Assembly (NCBI GenBank): GCA_039090855.1
Contig: CM077023.1
Coordinates: 77,103,127 to 77,167,126 of the forward strand
Direction of reading: 5' to 3'
DNA from: Macrothele yani
Taxonomy: Eukaryota; Arthropoda; Arachnida; Araneae; Macrothelidae
Length of the DNA stretch: 64,000 nucleotides
The position numbers and the translations under genes were made by a program. A model generated the notes under the pieces. It was not told the DNA's origin and ran no database searches. It saw nothing but the letters and a program-made list of their open reading frames with translations. Shown here in pieces: positions 40,894-52,957 of the stretch; positions within the stretch are counted from its first letter, which is position 1, and each line of letters opens with the position of its first letter.

Positions 40894-41399
40894 GAAAGAA
40901 AGAAAGGAAAAAGAAAAATAATAAGCTCCAACAGAAAATAAAATGACTAAATCACTGGCATTAATGACAGAAAACATATCATCATCGTCTTTTTACTTTA
41001 CTTTGAATGTGATTGGGGCTTTTGAGTGTTTCTGGCTCAGTGGTTAAAACGCGAGATTTTTGCTGAGCCAACCGAAACGACGTCGGTGCGGAATCCTTCC
41101 GCACCGACGGATTCTGGTGTAAGAAGGATTCTCTGCTGTGAGGGCTGAGAAATTGAGCGTCTACGATTTGCGGAATTTCTATATAAATACGGGAAAACCT
41201 GAAACGGACTGTTCTGAAATAAATGGAATGTACTGACTACGGAAAATCTGTGAAAATACGAAAGTTAAAAAATTCGGGAACATTTAAAAACAGAAATTTC
41301 ATTAAAAGACTGACACTTACCTGCAAGTTTGCTGCACGTTATTTTCAGAAATTTTCCGTGAGTTCACACCACTTATTTTTAGCCCTTCAGTCAGCTAGG

Positions 41400-41875
41400 T
41401 AATAATGGTGAAACTTGAATAAGAACGGAAATTATTCGTGAATGCCATTCATTTGAACGGCGTGTCCGATTCGTTCGCCACGAACCGGCTCGTGGCAAAC
41501 CATTCATCGGTGTTCCCATGGTACTTTAAGAGTTCTTAAAAAGTGCTTAATTTTCTTTTATTGTGCTTAGAAGCCATTATTTTTTTCCCAAAAATGACGG
41601 AGTACCATATTTTTCAGAATATTAGACGCCCCCCCCCCAAAGTTGTCCAAATCGCCCTGCGTCTTATATAACGAAAGTCATTGTTATCGCCATCAATATA
41701 TACGATATCTGCTGTTACCAAGACTGCTAAATGAGTTTAAGACGTTATTGCTTTCTCTTAGGTATAGTACTTGATATTTTTCTGCACTTTTTCTGCAATG
41801 TGTTTGTATTGTGAATGCTTGTATTGTACTAAATTTGTATGTTTATCCATTGTTAATTACGCGTTTGTGTTTTTT
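41400..41875. other. Stretch without recognised gene
   Basis: Nothing recognised; includes a C run at 41629-41638. Confidence 0.5.
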
Positions 41876-41884
41876 ATGAGCCGG

Positions 41885-42230
41885 ACGTGCTATCGTGCTA
41901 AACATGTGTATTTGTGCTAGCGTGCATTGCTATCGTGCTAGACGCGTATTTGTGCCCGTGTGCACATCTCTATCGTCCGTAAGGGGTCCGGGTTCGAATC
42001 CCGGTCAGGCATGGATGTTGTGTTTGTCTTACGGCACTGGCTCTCTCCCTTCCCTGGAACCAGTGACCCTAAATTACGGACGGGCGACTGCTTATAGCCC
42101 ATTGAGTTGCTCACGGTGGTCGTTAAACCTACAAACAACAACAACAACAAACATCTCTATCGTGCTAGACGCGTATTTGTGCCCGTGTGCACATCTCTAT
42201 TGTGCTAGACACGTGTATTTGTGCTTACGT
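41885..42230. repeat. ~45-bp minisatellite hosting a SINE
   Basis: Unit close to GCTAGACGCGTATTTGTGCC CGTGTGCACATCTCTATCGT, about four copies, split by the SINE at 41977-42150. Confidence 0.75.
41977..42150 (+). repeat. SINE family A, 5' truncated, with (AAC)n tail
   Basis: Starts at GTCCGGGTTCGAATCCCGGT (B box); the A-box part is missing. The body is complete and ends in an AAC repeat. Perfect 13-bp target duplication ACATCTCTATCGT (41964-41976, 42151-42163). The 5' truncation with an intact duplication is a hallmark of LINE-machinery insertion. Confidence 0.9.
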
Positions 42231-42239
42231 GAGTTAATG

Positions 42240-42760
42240 ATGTAAAATACAGTTGATGCACATACCTCATATGTTGTACAATAGCGATCTGAAACGGACA
42301 TAGGATTATCACAAATCCTTTAAAAAGCAAAGTGATGGAAAAAGAAGGGAAAGGACTGCATGTCAGGACAAAACACCACCCAACAAACGCTTAAATCATC
42401 CACCAGCAAATTGAGAGTGCAAACGCATTAGTGCCAACAACATTATTTCTGCTGCAAATTCTTCTTTTTACACAGAACCGTCGTAGACAAATCACAAAAA
42501 TGTTATTTGTTCACAGTAACATAAATACGGTGGAATCGTAATTTTCGGAAAAATCCATTCGTGAAACGTGTAAATTTTGCTTTAACTTTAACTGGGGGAG
42601 GGGAGTTACTTTTATTTGCAGTTTAAGACGGAAGATGCCGCTGCAACTGATAGTATGGCTTCTTTATACCAGTGCCACCTCAAGCTTACCGGAGGCTCTG
42701 TGCGAACTCTCCCTGCGAGGCCCTCTTGCTAACTAATAATAATCAGTTGCTTGGAATTTT
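42240..42760. other. Stretch without recognised gene
   Basis: No motif recognised. Confidence 0.5.
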
Positions 42761-42765
42761 CCTTG

Positions 42766-42870
42766 TCCTGGGTATAGTGTAATGCCTAGCATGCTCGACC
42801 GGAAATCGGGAGGTGCGGATTCGATCCCCGCTCCAGGAAGATGCAAATTTTCAAGTTTCCTGAATGAAGA
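42766..42870 (+). repeat. tRNA-headed SINE family C
   Basis: GGGTATAGTGTAATGCCTAG (A box), GGATTCGATCCCCGCTCCAG (B box), then ATTTTCAAGTTTCCTGAATG, which also flanks the tRNA-like units at 20190-20700. Confidence 0.68.
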
Positions 42871-43189
42871 GAACATGGTGTACACTGAAAAATAATAATT
42901 TTTGCTAAATCAACCTGGCCAACTGTATTTTGCGCACGTACTCCATAGAATATTTTTATTTTCTGATAAGGTGATGATAAGCTTTTTTGTCTGTGTACTT
43001 AATGTTATATTTTTCTTTCTTTCTCTCTTTTGTTTTATTTTATCTTATTTATCCAACAGCGCGAGGCCCTGTGCGGTCGCACGCGCCGCACACCCTTAAC
43101 GGCGGCCCTGCTTTTTTACGCTTTCCAACGGTAGGTTGAAGAAGCGTACATGTCTATATGCTCCAGCTTTGCCCGTCCGTCCGTCCGCA

Positions 43190-44540
43190 CGATAACTCAC
43201 GTGAAAATGGTTCGATTTCGACGAAATTTTAGTATGTGGTAGGGGACCACCTGGGGACGAACCCTATTGAAAATGGGCGAAGCATGGTCAAAGGTCAGGA
43301 CATAGGAGCGGGATCCATTCCATTGCTCTTATGTGTCATAACTTGCGTAAAAATTGTTCGATTTCGATAAAATTCTAGTATGTGATAGGGAACCACCTGG
43401 GGACAAACCCTATTGAAAATGAGTGAAATTGGGTAAAAGGTCAGGACATAGGAGCTGGATCCATTCCATTGCCTTTATGCGTCATAACTTGCGCAAAAAT
43501 GGTTCGATTTCGATGACATTTTAGTATGTGGTAGGGAACAACCTGGGCACGAGCCCTATTGAAAATGGGCGGAATGGGGTCAAAGGTCAGGACATAAAAG
43601 CGGGATCCATTCCATTGCCCTTATGCGTCATAACATGCGTAAATATGGTTTGATTTCGATGAAATTTTAGTATGTGGTAGGGAACGAACCCTATTGAAAA
43701 TGGGCGAAATGGGGTCAGGCAGAGCATAAGAGCGGGATATATTCCATTGCCCTTATGCGTCATAACTTGCGTAAAAACGGTTCGATTTCGATGAAATTTT
43801 AGTATGTGGTAAGGAACCACATGAGGACGAACCCTATTGAAAATGGGCGTAATGGGGTCAAAGGTCAGGACATAAAAGCGGGATCCATTCCATTGCCTTT
43901 ATGCGTCATAACATGCGTAAATATGGTTCGATTTCGATGAAATTTTAGTATGTGGTAGGGAACCACTTGGGCACGAACCCTATTGAAAATGGGCGAAATG
44001 CGGTCAAAGGTCAGACAGGGCATAAGAGCGGGGTATATTCCATTGCCCTTATGCGTCATAACTTGCGTAAAAATGGTTCGATTTCGATGAAATTTTAGTA
44101 TGTGGTAGGGAGCCACTGGGAACGAACCCTATTGAAAATGGGCGAAATGGGGTCAAAGGTCAGGACACTGGAGTGGGATCCATTCCATTGCCCTTGTGCA
44201 TCATAACTTACCTAAAATGCTTGGATTGCGACAAAACTTTATCATGTTGTTCCGGAGGTATAGTGAACCGGTTCTGTTGAATATCAACGAAATGGGGTCA
44301 AAGGTCATTGCACAAAAGCGAGATTTATTCCACAGCCATTATTCTCATAACTTGCGTAAAGCTGCTTCTATTGCAACAAAACTTTATCATGTTTTTCCGG
44401 AGGTATAGTGAACCGGTTCTGTTGAATATCATCAAAATGGGGTCAAAAGTCAGGACACAGGAGCGAGATTTATTCCACAGCCATTATCCACATAACTTGA
44501 GTGATAATTTCTGGTATGTTGGAAAGCGTATCATAATCAA
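43190..44540. repeat. ~146-bp tandem repeat, about ten units
   Basis: CATAACTTGCGTAAAAATGG-type starts at 43191, 43337, 43483, 43629, 43761, 43907, 44057, 44202, 44345 and 44491: mostly 143-150 bp apart, one at 132. Each unit holds TTTCGATGAAATTTTAGTAT, CCCTATTGAAAATGGG and GGGGTCAAAGGTCAGGACAT. The last three units diverge most. Minus-strand ORFs here are repeat artefacts. Confidence 0.95.
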
Positions 44541-44712
44541 TGCATTGCATGATTTTATTAACTTGTAATACTGTTCGCCAACAATGTGCAAAGGTTATTG
44601 CGTTCGCTCCTTCGACGATATTTTTTATTTGAAACGGTTCTTTCCAAACTTTAGATTTAACGGAATAAAAAAAAAAAAAAAAAAATCCACCTTCCCAGGA
44701 ATTGTTCGTATG

Positions 44713-45090
44713 CCGGGTTTCTTACATAACACAATATACAATAGCTGACGCACCAAATGGAGGAGACGAGAAGCAATATCCGGTGCCTCAATAACCAAAA
44801 TTTCATGCCATATGCTATCCACAATATCCGATCTTGCTACAGAATTTCAAAATGAGATCTTCCGACGGACGATTAAAATTTAATAATTAAACCAAACTTC
44901 AAGTATTCCAGGGAATCGCTCCTGTGCCGTAAATTTTCCGTCATATGGATACAGAAAAATTGAGAACCTAATTTTTCCGTTAATATACAAAAGGAATTGC
45001 AGAAAGGTTTCACAAAATTCAGAATTTTCCGTAACACCTCATAAAACGGCAGTTTACCATTAATATAAGAAAGGAATTGCGGAAAGGTAC
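44713..45090 (+). repeat. Repeat R, copy 3 (partial)
   Basis: GCTATCCACAATATCCGATC, TTTCCGTCATATGGATAC and GGAATTGCAGAAAGGTTTCA match 57612-57985 in order. Both ends of the family are missing. Confidence 0.75.
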
Positions 45091-45099
45091 GATCTAAAC

Positions 45100-46349
45100 A
45101 AACAGTTGACTCAAAGCACAAAAAAGAATGGGTTTGTATTATTTTGACTGATTAATTAACTTAGAACTGAAAAACAAATTGACTTAGTGATTGATAAAAA
45201 CTAATCCAGAGTTCTGCAGCACCAGAATTCTTTTTTTTTTTATTTCTTCAGCTTTGTCAGAAACGTAGCATTATGGTTCGTCACATTTGTCTTCCTTTTT
45301 AAGCTCAACTTGGGAAACGAATTTTTAAGGCGTGCCATTCTATATAGTCGTAACCATAATCACCATTGCATTACTTTGCTAACGGAAACACAAAGCATAC
45401 TCTGAATGCTTCATTGTCAGACCAAGCTGCTACAGTACAAACAACACAATGTGCTGCGTTGCTGAAGAAATTTAGGGAAAAAGTTATAAAGTTGACAGAT
45501 GCAAATTTAAATTTCAACACTTTCCCTCAGAATATGGGTATTAAAAGGAGAGAAGCAAAACTTACAGGTATATATATATATATATGAAAGCTTAATTTAT
45601 TCCCACAACTGATAATAATAAGAAGAAATTAGTCGTTGCATTACAAGAGGGTTATTTCATTTTTATGGCCGAAAAAAAAAAAACAATTTGTGTTATTCAA
45701 GGACTATTGCTGTTTGTGACGTGCAAAATAAATGGACAGAGCCCCAAATCCGATCCACCCACTAGTCTAAGCTAATGCGGACACATGCTATTGACTAACA
45801 TATATTAAGCACACAACACATTACAAAACTCAAGAATTCAATTTTGTAAAAAGACCAGTCGGTCTGCATTTATTGATGAACAATTTAATGAGTGGTTGTA
45901 ATTTCTTATTCTTTTTTTGTAATTTGCTTTTCCGCTTTGCTTTTCACAAACACCCAGGATGGTTACAGAAATTTCACATTTTTGTTTATGTTTTTTACAC
46001 AGCATTTTTAATTCATAGTAACCACTTTTAAAACAGATTTCCAAAGGTGAACTGCCTGCTTTTTTTTTTTCACTCAATTCCTTAAGAAAAATTAGGAAAA
46101 TGTTGTATACTTCCTAGTGGTATTCAATATATATTTTTATCTTTATATTTAAGAAGGTCTCCACTGAAGCAAGCTGGAGGTAGGCCTAAAACATGTTTGA
46201 AAGGTCAAATTTTTATGTTTTTGAGTTTAATTTTCAGCTGCTCAGGTTATGAGACACTAAAAGATTAAGGTAACCAAGATTTTAATTTAAGGTAAGAAGT
46301 TACATTGAAGTTTAACATCACTTTTGAGCTTAGCAGCAGTTCCTCGTGG

Positions 46350-46402
<53 letters not shown>

Positions 46403-48350
46403 ATTCAGACAATTTTATTCTGACATGGGAGATCTTGGCCAAGATTCCAAAATCTAGCTTTACTTTACGTCACCACATTTTCTGAATTGACAAACAGAAC
46501 TATCACTCTTGGGGAATAACTCCCAGAACAAAATAATTTTTTTGTTTTGTTTACATAGTTCTATTAATTAGTTTAGTTGTTTGTTGTTGTTTTTTCAAAT
46601 AGGAAGGTGGTAAAAAAAAAGAAAAAAAAGGTCTCGTAGTGAGAAAATAGTTGACTTCCGAAGGGCCAACATGGCTGGCCAGAATGTTAAACGTTCGGTG
46701 TGACGAGGAGGATTTAAAAGTGCAGCTTACCACTTCATGAGTTCAGCTTACCGCTTCATGAGTTCAATTCTTGGCTCTGAAGAAAGGGGTCGTTCAAGTG
46801 AACTGAACTGTAGTATTACTGGAGTGGCACTAGCAGAAGTCTGGGAGTGGACACATTCAGACAGCAGTAGCAAGGCAGATGTACTTCTGATTATTGTATT
46901 TCCTCCAAAAGCCGGGTAACTGGTGGTACAGCAGCAGTTCTCCTTTCGGTCCCTTATCACACATCCTAGGGTGGTAACCCTTTTGGGGAGATGAAGCGGT
47001 AGGACGGGATGAATGTCGAGGCTGCCCCGGTCGCCTAGTTAAGCGGGCTCTTCGAAGAACCGACGCTCCCGTTACACTCAGGCAGCATGGAGGCATGGGG
47101 CAAATACATTTTTATTGATCCTATGCTCCGCCGGAGTTTTGGTTCCCTTTTAACAGTTGTTGACCTTCCATTTCCCGGGAAGGGCTAAAGGAATTCCAGA
47201 GGGTTAGAGGTCCCTCGGGGACAACAGAAGTTTTTTCTTTTCCGAAGAAGACTCGGTCTTAGCAGAAAAAAATCGAAAGTGTCCTCAAAAAAAAAAAATA
47301 TTTTCAACTCCCACGTCTTTTTCGAAGGATGCGGGAGCACGCCAGCGCACTCTACATCGACGCTACTTTCTTCCAATCAGATTGCCTCCACCCAACTGGT
47401 GTGGGCAAAAACGTAACCACCCCCACACAACCGCCCCCCCCCCTAAAAAAAAGAAATTTTCTCCCGCGCTTCAGCTGGCCTGTCACGAAGAAATGGTTAC
47501 CGCTTCCTAACGCTCGCGTCTTATGACATAACATGGAAAGGGTGGGGTTCCAGACCCGAATTTATCACCTTACGCAAACGGGTGGACGCTTTCCAAATGC
47601 GACATCTGATACCACCCTGACCTTTAACAATTTTTTTCTCATGGGAACGCAGGTGGTTGCTGGCCAGAAATCCTTGACCAACTCTGGTCATCCCATAAAA
47701 AAAGAGAGAGAGATACTGCAGATCACCCTCCCTCTGTGTACCAGCACACTTAGAAAACCCGAGTATGCGTAAAGTTCCCCATGTTACCGATGCCAAGAAG
47801 CAAGCTGAGCTCTTTTTGCACACCCTCCCATAAATAGGGGGGGGCAGGGAATCTTTCTAACTATCTATAGGCGGTAGCCTCAATTCATGAGAGAAGACGG
47901 GGGAGGAAGAAAAGGAAAATCTCAAAGTCATCATGTACATTTACATGGCATCTTTATACATACATATCCATAATTCTAAGCAGGACAGACTGTTCCATAC
48001 AAGAAATAATTATTTCGTAATTTTATTCGTAATCGACACAGAATTTTCCTTATGATGGTGGTTACATAAATACAAGTAGATGGTCGAACGACACCATTAT
48101 TACTATACACACATATATTTCTCTTCTTCCCCAGAAAAATAAAAGAGTAAAGCAAATTTCTGAAGTGACGTTACAACGATTCACCTAAAATACAATGTCC
48201 TCACTCCGACCTACTGACAGCATAAAAAAACTACAGTTACCTAAAGGACAAACACACAGAGCAACACTCTCCAGGAAGATACAGATTAATTTTGAAAGAG
48301 AAATTTCCGAGAAAAGATTTCTGACTTTTTCTCAACTCTTTTTTTTTCTT
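45100..48350. other. Long stretch without recognised gene
   Basis: Holds an (AT)n tract at 46351-46394, several poly(A)/poly(T) runs, and a more GC-rich part (46900-47830) with short ORFs in all frames. I found no recognised domain, tRNA box pair or terminal repeat. 46150-46195 weakly resembles a self-cleaving ribozyme layout but is not convincing. Confidence 0.4.
46351..46394. repeat. (AT)n microsatellite
   Basis: About 22 AT units. Confidence 0.92.
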
Positions 48351-48371
48351 AAGAGGACATATATATATATA

Positions 48372-51300
48372 TCATCATCATCATCATTGTTAACCATTAT
48401 CAATCCACTGCTGGACGAAGGTCTCCCCAAGTTTCCTCCACAACGGTCTGTCTTGTGCCAGTCTCCTCCATGTCACTCCCGCATACTTTCGAATTTCATC
48501 CACCCATCTTCCATGTGGTCTTCTTCTGGGTCTTTTCCTGTCCCTTTATATCCAATCTAAAATTTCGGCTGTCCATCGATGGTCTGTTCTTCTTGCAGTA
48601 TGTCCAGCCCATTGCCATTTCAGGGATTTAACTCTGATCATGATGTCTTCCACTCTTGTCATTTTTCGGATCCACGTGTTCCTCTTCTTATCTCTCCTGG
48701 TTACACCAAGCATGCACCTCTCCATGCTACTTTGAGTTGTCTGCAGCCTTTGTATGTCTCTTTTAGCTAAGGTCCACGTCTCTGCACCATACGTAAGCAC
48801 TGGAAGGATGCATTGATCAAACACTTTTCTTTTAAGACATAATGGCATATTGCTCTTGAAAATTATGCTGTTTCTTCCAAAAGCTCTCCAGGCAAGTTTT
48901 GTACGCCGATTAATTTCTTCACCAATGTGACCCTCACTTGATATCTGCTGTCCAAGATAAACGTACGTGTCTGTTATCTCCAGCTTTTCTCCATCAATCG
49001 ATAAATCTTCATTTCTTGTAAAAGCATTGTACATCACTTTTGTCTTCTGAAAGTTCATTTTTAAACCCACTTCTTTACTCTTGTCAGCAAGTTCCTGGAT
49101 CATACTCTGTAGCTCTGATGGGCTAGTTGCAAAAATGACTATGTCATCAGCAAAACGAAGGTGGGTTAGATAATCTCCATTAATCTTTATCCCTTTGTTT
49201 ACCCAGTTCTGCGACTGAAAAACATTTTCCAATGTGACATTAAAGAGCTTCGGAGATATGGTGTCACCTTGTCTCACTCCCTTTCCAATTTTTATGTGTG
49301 TTATATTTTCAAACAGCCGAATCTTTGCACTTGCATTTTCATAGATGTTATTAATAATATTAATGTATGCATCTTCAATACCGCAGGATTTCAGAGCCAT
49401 TGCAACTGCTGATGGTTTCACCGAATCAAAGGCTTTTTCATAATCGATAAAAGCCATGCACAATGGAAGTTCATATTCCCTCACTCTTTCAATTAGTTCT
49501 CTCAGTACGTGGATATGATCTATTGTGCTGTAGCCACTCCTGAATCCAGCTTGTTCTCTCGGTTGAGCCATGTCCAGTGTCACCTTCAAGCGGTGTGAAA
49601 GAACTTTAGTGAAGATTTTATAAACCACTGATAGGAGGCTGATAGGTCTGTAGTTCCTGAGATCCTCAATGTCACCTTTTTTATGTAGCAAGATCATTGT
49701 AGCGTTGTTCCAATCCTCAGGAATTTTCCCTTCATTAAGGCATCGAGTGAAAATTTGGGCGAGTACTGTTTCGATTTCTCCACTTGCTTCTTGTATGATG
49801 TCTACAGTAATTCCATCTTCTCCTGGAGCTTTTCCCCGCTTCATGTTCTTGATTGCATGTGCAACTTCTGCTGGAAGGACTGGAAGAACTCTGGTACTGG
49901 TACCTTTCATGATGTCTGGAGTACATGTATCATCCCTTTCATATAATTTGGAGTAGAAATCTTTCACTCTTGTCAAAATTTCACCTCTATTTCTTGTTAC
50001 AGAACCATCTTCTTTTCTCAGTGCCATAATCTGTTTTTTCCCCTTACTGAGATGTCCCTTTCCTATCTTTAGGCTTTGGTTGTTTTCAATTGCTTTAATT
50101 ACTAGTTCACAGTTGAATTTTCTTACGTCTTCAGTGATACTTTTTCGTACTGTCTTGCATAGCTCTATATATTCCACTTTGGAAGTCACATCTTCTTTAG
50201 TTGTCCTCATCACTCTTCTTTTTTGCATCAACATTTTGGTTTTTCCTGATAATTTGTTCACATGCAATTTGTTCTTAGACCCAGCTAATTTTGTTGCTGT
50301 TTCCATAAGAGCTTTGGTTACTTTTCTGTTAACTTCAGAAATATCCACTTCTTCCGATGTTAGGCCTTCTAAAGCAGAGAATCTGTTCTTCAGTTCCAAT
50401 TTGAAGGTATTATGGTGTGTTTTAAGGTTGGTTATGTCAATACATTTTGTTTGTCTTATGAGCTTGCTACGTTCGAGTTTAGTGTTGAGGTGCATCTTAC
50501 ATCTCACCAATCTATGGTCACTGCCAGTGTTGAACTTGTTTAGCACACTGCAGTCTTCTATGACGAATTTTTTGTTACACATAATAAAATCAATTTCACT
50601 TGTCGTCCCATTTGGATGTCTCCATGTCCATTTCCTGTGTGGCTTTTTCTTGAAAAAGGAGTTCAAGATGAAAAACCCTTCTGCCTCTGCAAACTCTACG
50701 AGAGTATTTCCACGCTGGTTTCTGTTGCCGTGACCGAATTTACCTACTGAAGTTTCATTCTGTTGCCGTTGCCCTATTTTTGCATTGAAATCTCCCATAA
50801 TTATCTTCAAGTGCTGCTTACCTTTATTATTTAGATCAGGAATTTCCTCATAAAATTCTTCAATTTCTTCTTCAGCATGACTTGTGGTGGGTGCATAAGT
50901 TTGAATAATCTGAGCCTGGTATCTTCTCGAGAGTTGGATAACGAGTCGTGCAGCTCTGTCAGAGGAACTTTCAACTTCTACAACTTTATCCTTCAGTTTC
51001 TTGTTTATTATAAATCCAACACCACTAGTTCTGCCAGTATCTGTCCCACGATAGTAGAAGAGATGTCCACTTTTCAGTTCAATGAGATCTTCTCCTTTTC
51101 TCCTTACCTCACTTAGCCCGACGATGTCCCACTTGATCCTTTGTAGTTCCTCTTCCAATTCAAGAAGCCTTGAATCAGAAGATAGGGAGCGTCCGTTATA
51201 CGTCGCCAAGGTCAGCATCAGATGGCAGCCTAGTCCGGTCCTCCGGGGATTCTTAGCACCCTCTGCCTTCATGTCGCACTGGCCGCTGCCTTGGCCAGGT

Positions 51301-51555
51301 ACATTCCAGCTGCCGGAGACTGAGGGCCAAGATTTAAGTTGTGGAGTCATTTTGGAGGGGTTTGGCCATAACTCACCACGCTGGCCAAGCGGGTTGGTGA
51401 GTGTGGGATAGCATTTCCTCTAATCCCGATGGTATAGTTATACCGCTATTGGCGGTCGTCAGAACCCCTTTAGTGGGAACAGGATGTACCACGAGAAGGC
51501 GGGGTTGACATTTGTCAAGGAGAGGCTGTGATGTTACGCATCACCTGACCTTACA
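48372..51555 (-). mobile_element. RTE/BovB-type LINE, left arm
   Basis: Element from about 51555 (5') to the (CAT)n/(ATG)n tail at 48372-48387. The 5' untranslated part (51351-51555) includes GGTATAGTTATACC-like symmetry. Flanked by (TA)n on the 5' side and (AT)n on the 3' side. Confidence 0.88.
48394..51350 (-). pseudogene. RTE polyprotein (endonuclease-reverse transcriptase), stop near C-terminus
   Basis: ATG at 51350 starts MTPQLKSWPSVSGSWNVPGQ. The frame is open for 934 codons and stops at 48546-48548 (TAA), where the right-arm copy reads Pro; after it the frame continues with RDRKRPRRRPHGRW to the normal end near 48394. It carries the same endonuclease and reverse transcriptase motifs as the right arm. 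The loss of about 51 C-terminal residues removes a basic tail, so it is probably impaired. About 3 percent of residues differ from the right-arm copy. Confidence 0.9.
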
Positions 51556-51556
51556 T

Positions 51557-51557
<1 letters not shown>

Positions 51558-51620
<63 letters not shown>
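51558..51620. repeat. (TA)n tract at left-arm LINE 5' end
   Basis: About 31 TA units; the right-arm equivalent at 52926-52955 is about half as long. Confidence 0.92.
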
Positions 51621-52923
51621 TACTAAGAAGATACCTAAGCAAAAAAATACATATATAATTTTGACTCACACCAAGTACAACATAGAAAAGGTTATGTATC
51701 TACCTGTGTGAGTAAAAGGAGAAAAGATAAAAAATTAAAATAAAACAACTGAATGTAGAAGGTGTCGAGAATACTGAGCCTTGGCTTTATCAAGGACCAG
51801 CAAAAACTCTGCATTTTCTCACTTCCACAAAGACCTAGTTGGAAATGGGTTTCTGCAAGGCCATAGATGCAAGTAACATTCCCACCTAAAATTGTTTTAA
51901 AAAATATATATATGTCATGTCCTCCGCAGAGTTGTATGACCTAGCACTAGTTAACAATTTCGCTTGCATCCATTAACCTTCCTGGCCCGACCCATGCTCT
52001 TCATCTGTTACTATTAAACAGAGAGAAGAAGATTAAAGAGAACTCAAGCTGTGAGAGTGACATAATAATTAGAAATAATTTTCAGCTATAACGAAATGCC
52101 AAGTTCGTTTGAGAGAGAATTTAAACCTGAAAATCAATGCAAAAGAAACCCAAATTTTTACATTGCAATTAAAAAAGGAAATATAAATTAAAAAAAAAAC
52201 AGATTTTTGAAAGAAAACTTGAGTCTAAAACCCCCTACTCTACAACTTATGACAGCACGAAAGCGAGAATAAGTTAAAGACAATAATTAACTAAAGAAAA
52301 ATAGAGTAGGGGGTTTTAGACTCAAGTTTTCTTTCAAAAATCTGTTTTTTCTTAAATTTATATTTCCTTTTTTAATTGCAATGTAAAAATTTGGGTTTCT
52401 TTGCATTGATTTTCAGGTTTAAATTCTCTCTCAAACGAACTTGGAATTTCGTTATAGATGAAAATCATTTCTATTTATTATGTCACTCTCACAGCTTGAG
52501 TTCTCTTTAATCTTCTTCTCTCTGTTTAATAGTAACAGATGAAGAGCATGGGTCGGGCCATGAAGGTTAATGGATGCAAGCGAAATTGTTAACTAGTGCT
52601 AGGTCATGCTACTCTACGGAGGACATGACTTATATATATATTTTTTAAACTATTTTAGGTGGGAATGTTACTTGCATCTATGGCCTTGCAGAAACCCATT
52701 TCCAACTAGGTCTTTGTGGAAGTGAGAAAATGCAGAGTTTTTGCTGGTCCTTGATAAAGCCAAGGCTCAGTATTCTCGACACCTTCTACATTCAGTTGTT
52801 TTATTTAATTTTTTTATCTTTTCTCCTTTTACTCACACAGGTAGATACATAACCTTTTCTATGTTGTATTAGGTGTGAGTCAAAATTATATATGTATTTT
52901 TTTGCTTAGGTATCTTCTTTATA

Positions 52924-52925
<2 letters not shown>

Positions 52926-52955
<30 letters not shown>
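52926..52955. repeat. (TA)n tract at right-arm LINE 5' end
   Basis: About 15 TA units before the RTE 5' region. Confidence 0.92.

Positions 52956-52957
<2 letters not shown>

Larger units (their letters stand above)
37877..41382 (-). repeat. Repeat R, copy 1, split by nested insertions
   Basis: The left tip is CACTGTAAAAAGTTTACGG. The right end near 41340-41382 (TTTTCAGAAATTTTCCGTGA, CACACCACTTATTTTTAG) is the inverse of the left tip region of copy 2 at 56906. Order and sequence follow copy 2 in reverse: 38041-38520, then 40311-40508, then 40745-41370. Interruptions are 38527-40310 (Tc1 family C fragment plus Tc1 family B) and 40509-40744 (SINE A). Near 41038-41110 it contains a tRNA-like piece (GGCTCAGTGGTTAAAACGCG). 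No ORF; the mobilising enzyme is unknown. CACTGTAAAAA tips suggest a DNA transposon. Confidence 0.75.

Noticed and set aside
43587..44116. Repeated minus-strand ORFs (YHILKFHRNRT...MTHKGNG)
   Set aside because: They follow the 146-bp tandem unit; no codon bias or start context, and frames break when unit length varies.
43190..44540. Regular repeats resembling a CRISPR array
   Set aside because: Units are contiguous without unique spacers and much longer than CRISPR repeats; the context is animal DNA.
46150..46195. Possible hammerhead ribozyme (CACTGAAGC...GGCCTAAAACATG)
   Set aside because: The conserved core CTGANGA and GAAA are not both present and stems pair poorly; no Penelope-like coding sequence nearby.
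46737..47830. Cluster of overlapping ORFs in a GC-richer stretch
   Set aside because: No known motif, all frames similar in length, no splice-site or codon pattern that I could support.
50080..50733. 217-aa ORF opposite the left-arm RTE (and the 205-aa equivalent at 53818-54435)
   Set aside because: Antisense shadow of a conserved reverse-transcriptase ORF; it appears in both arms only because the sense strand is conserved.
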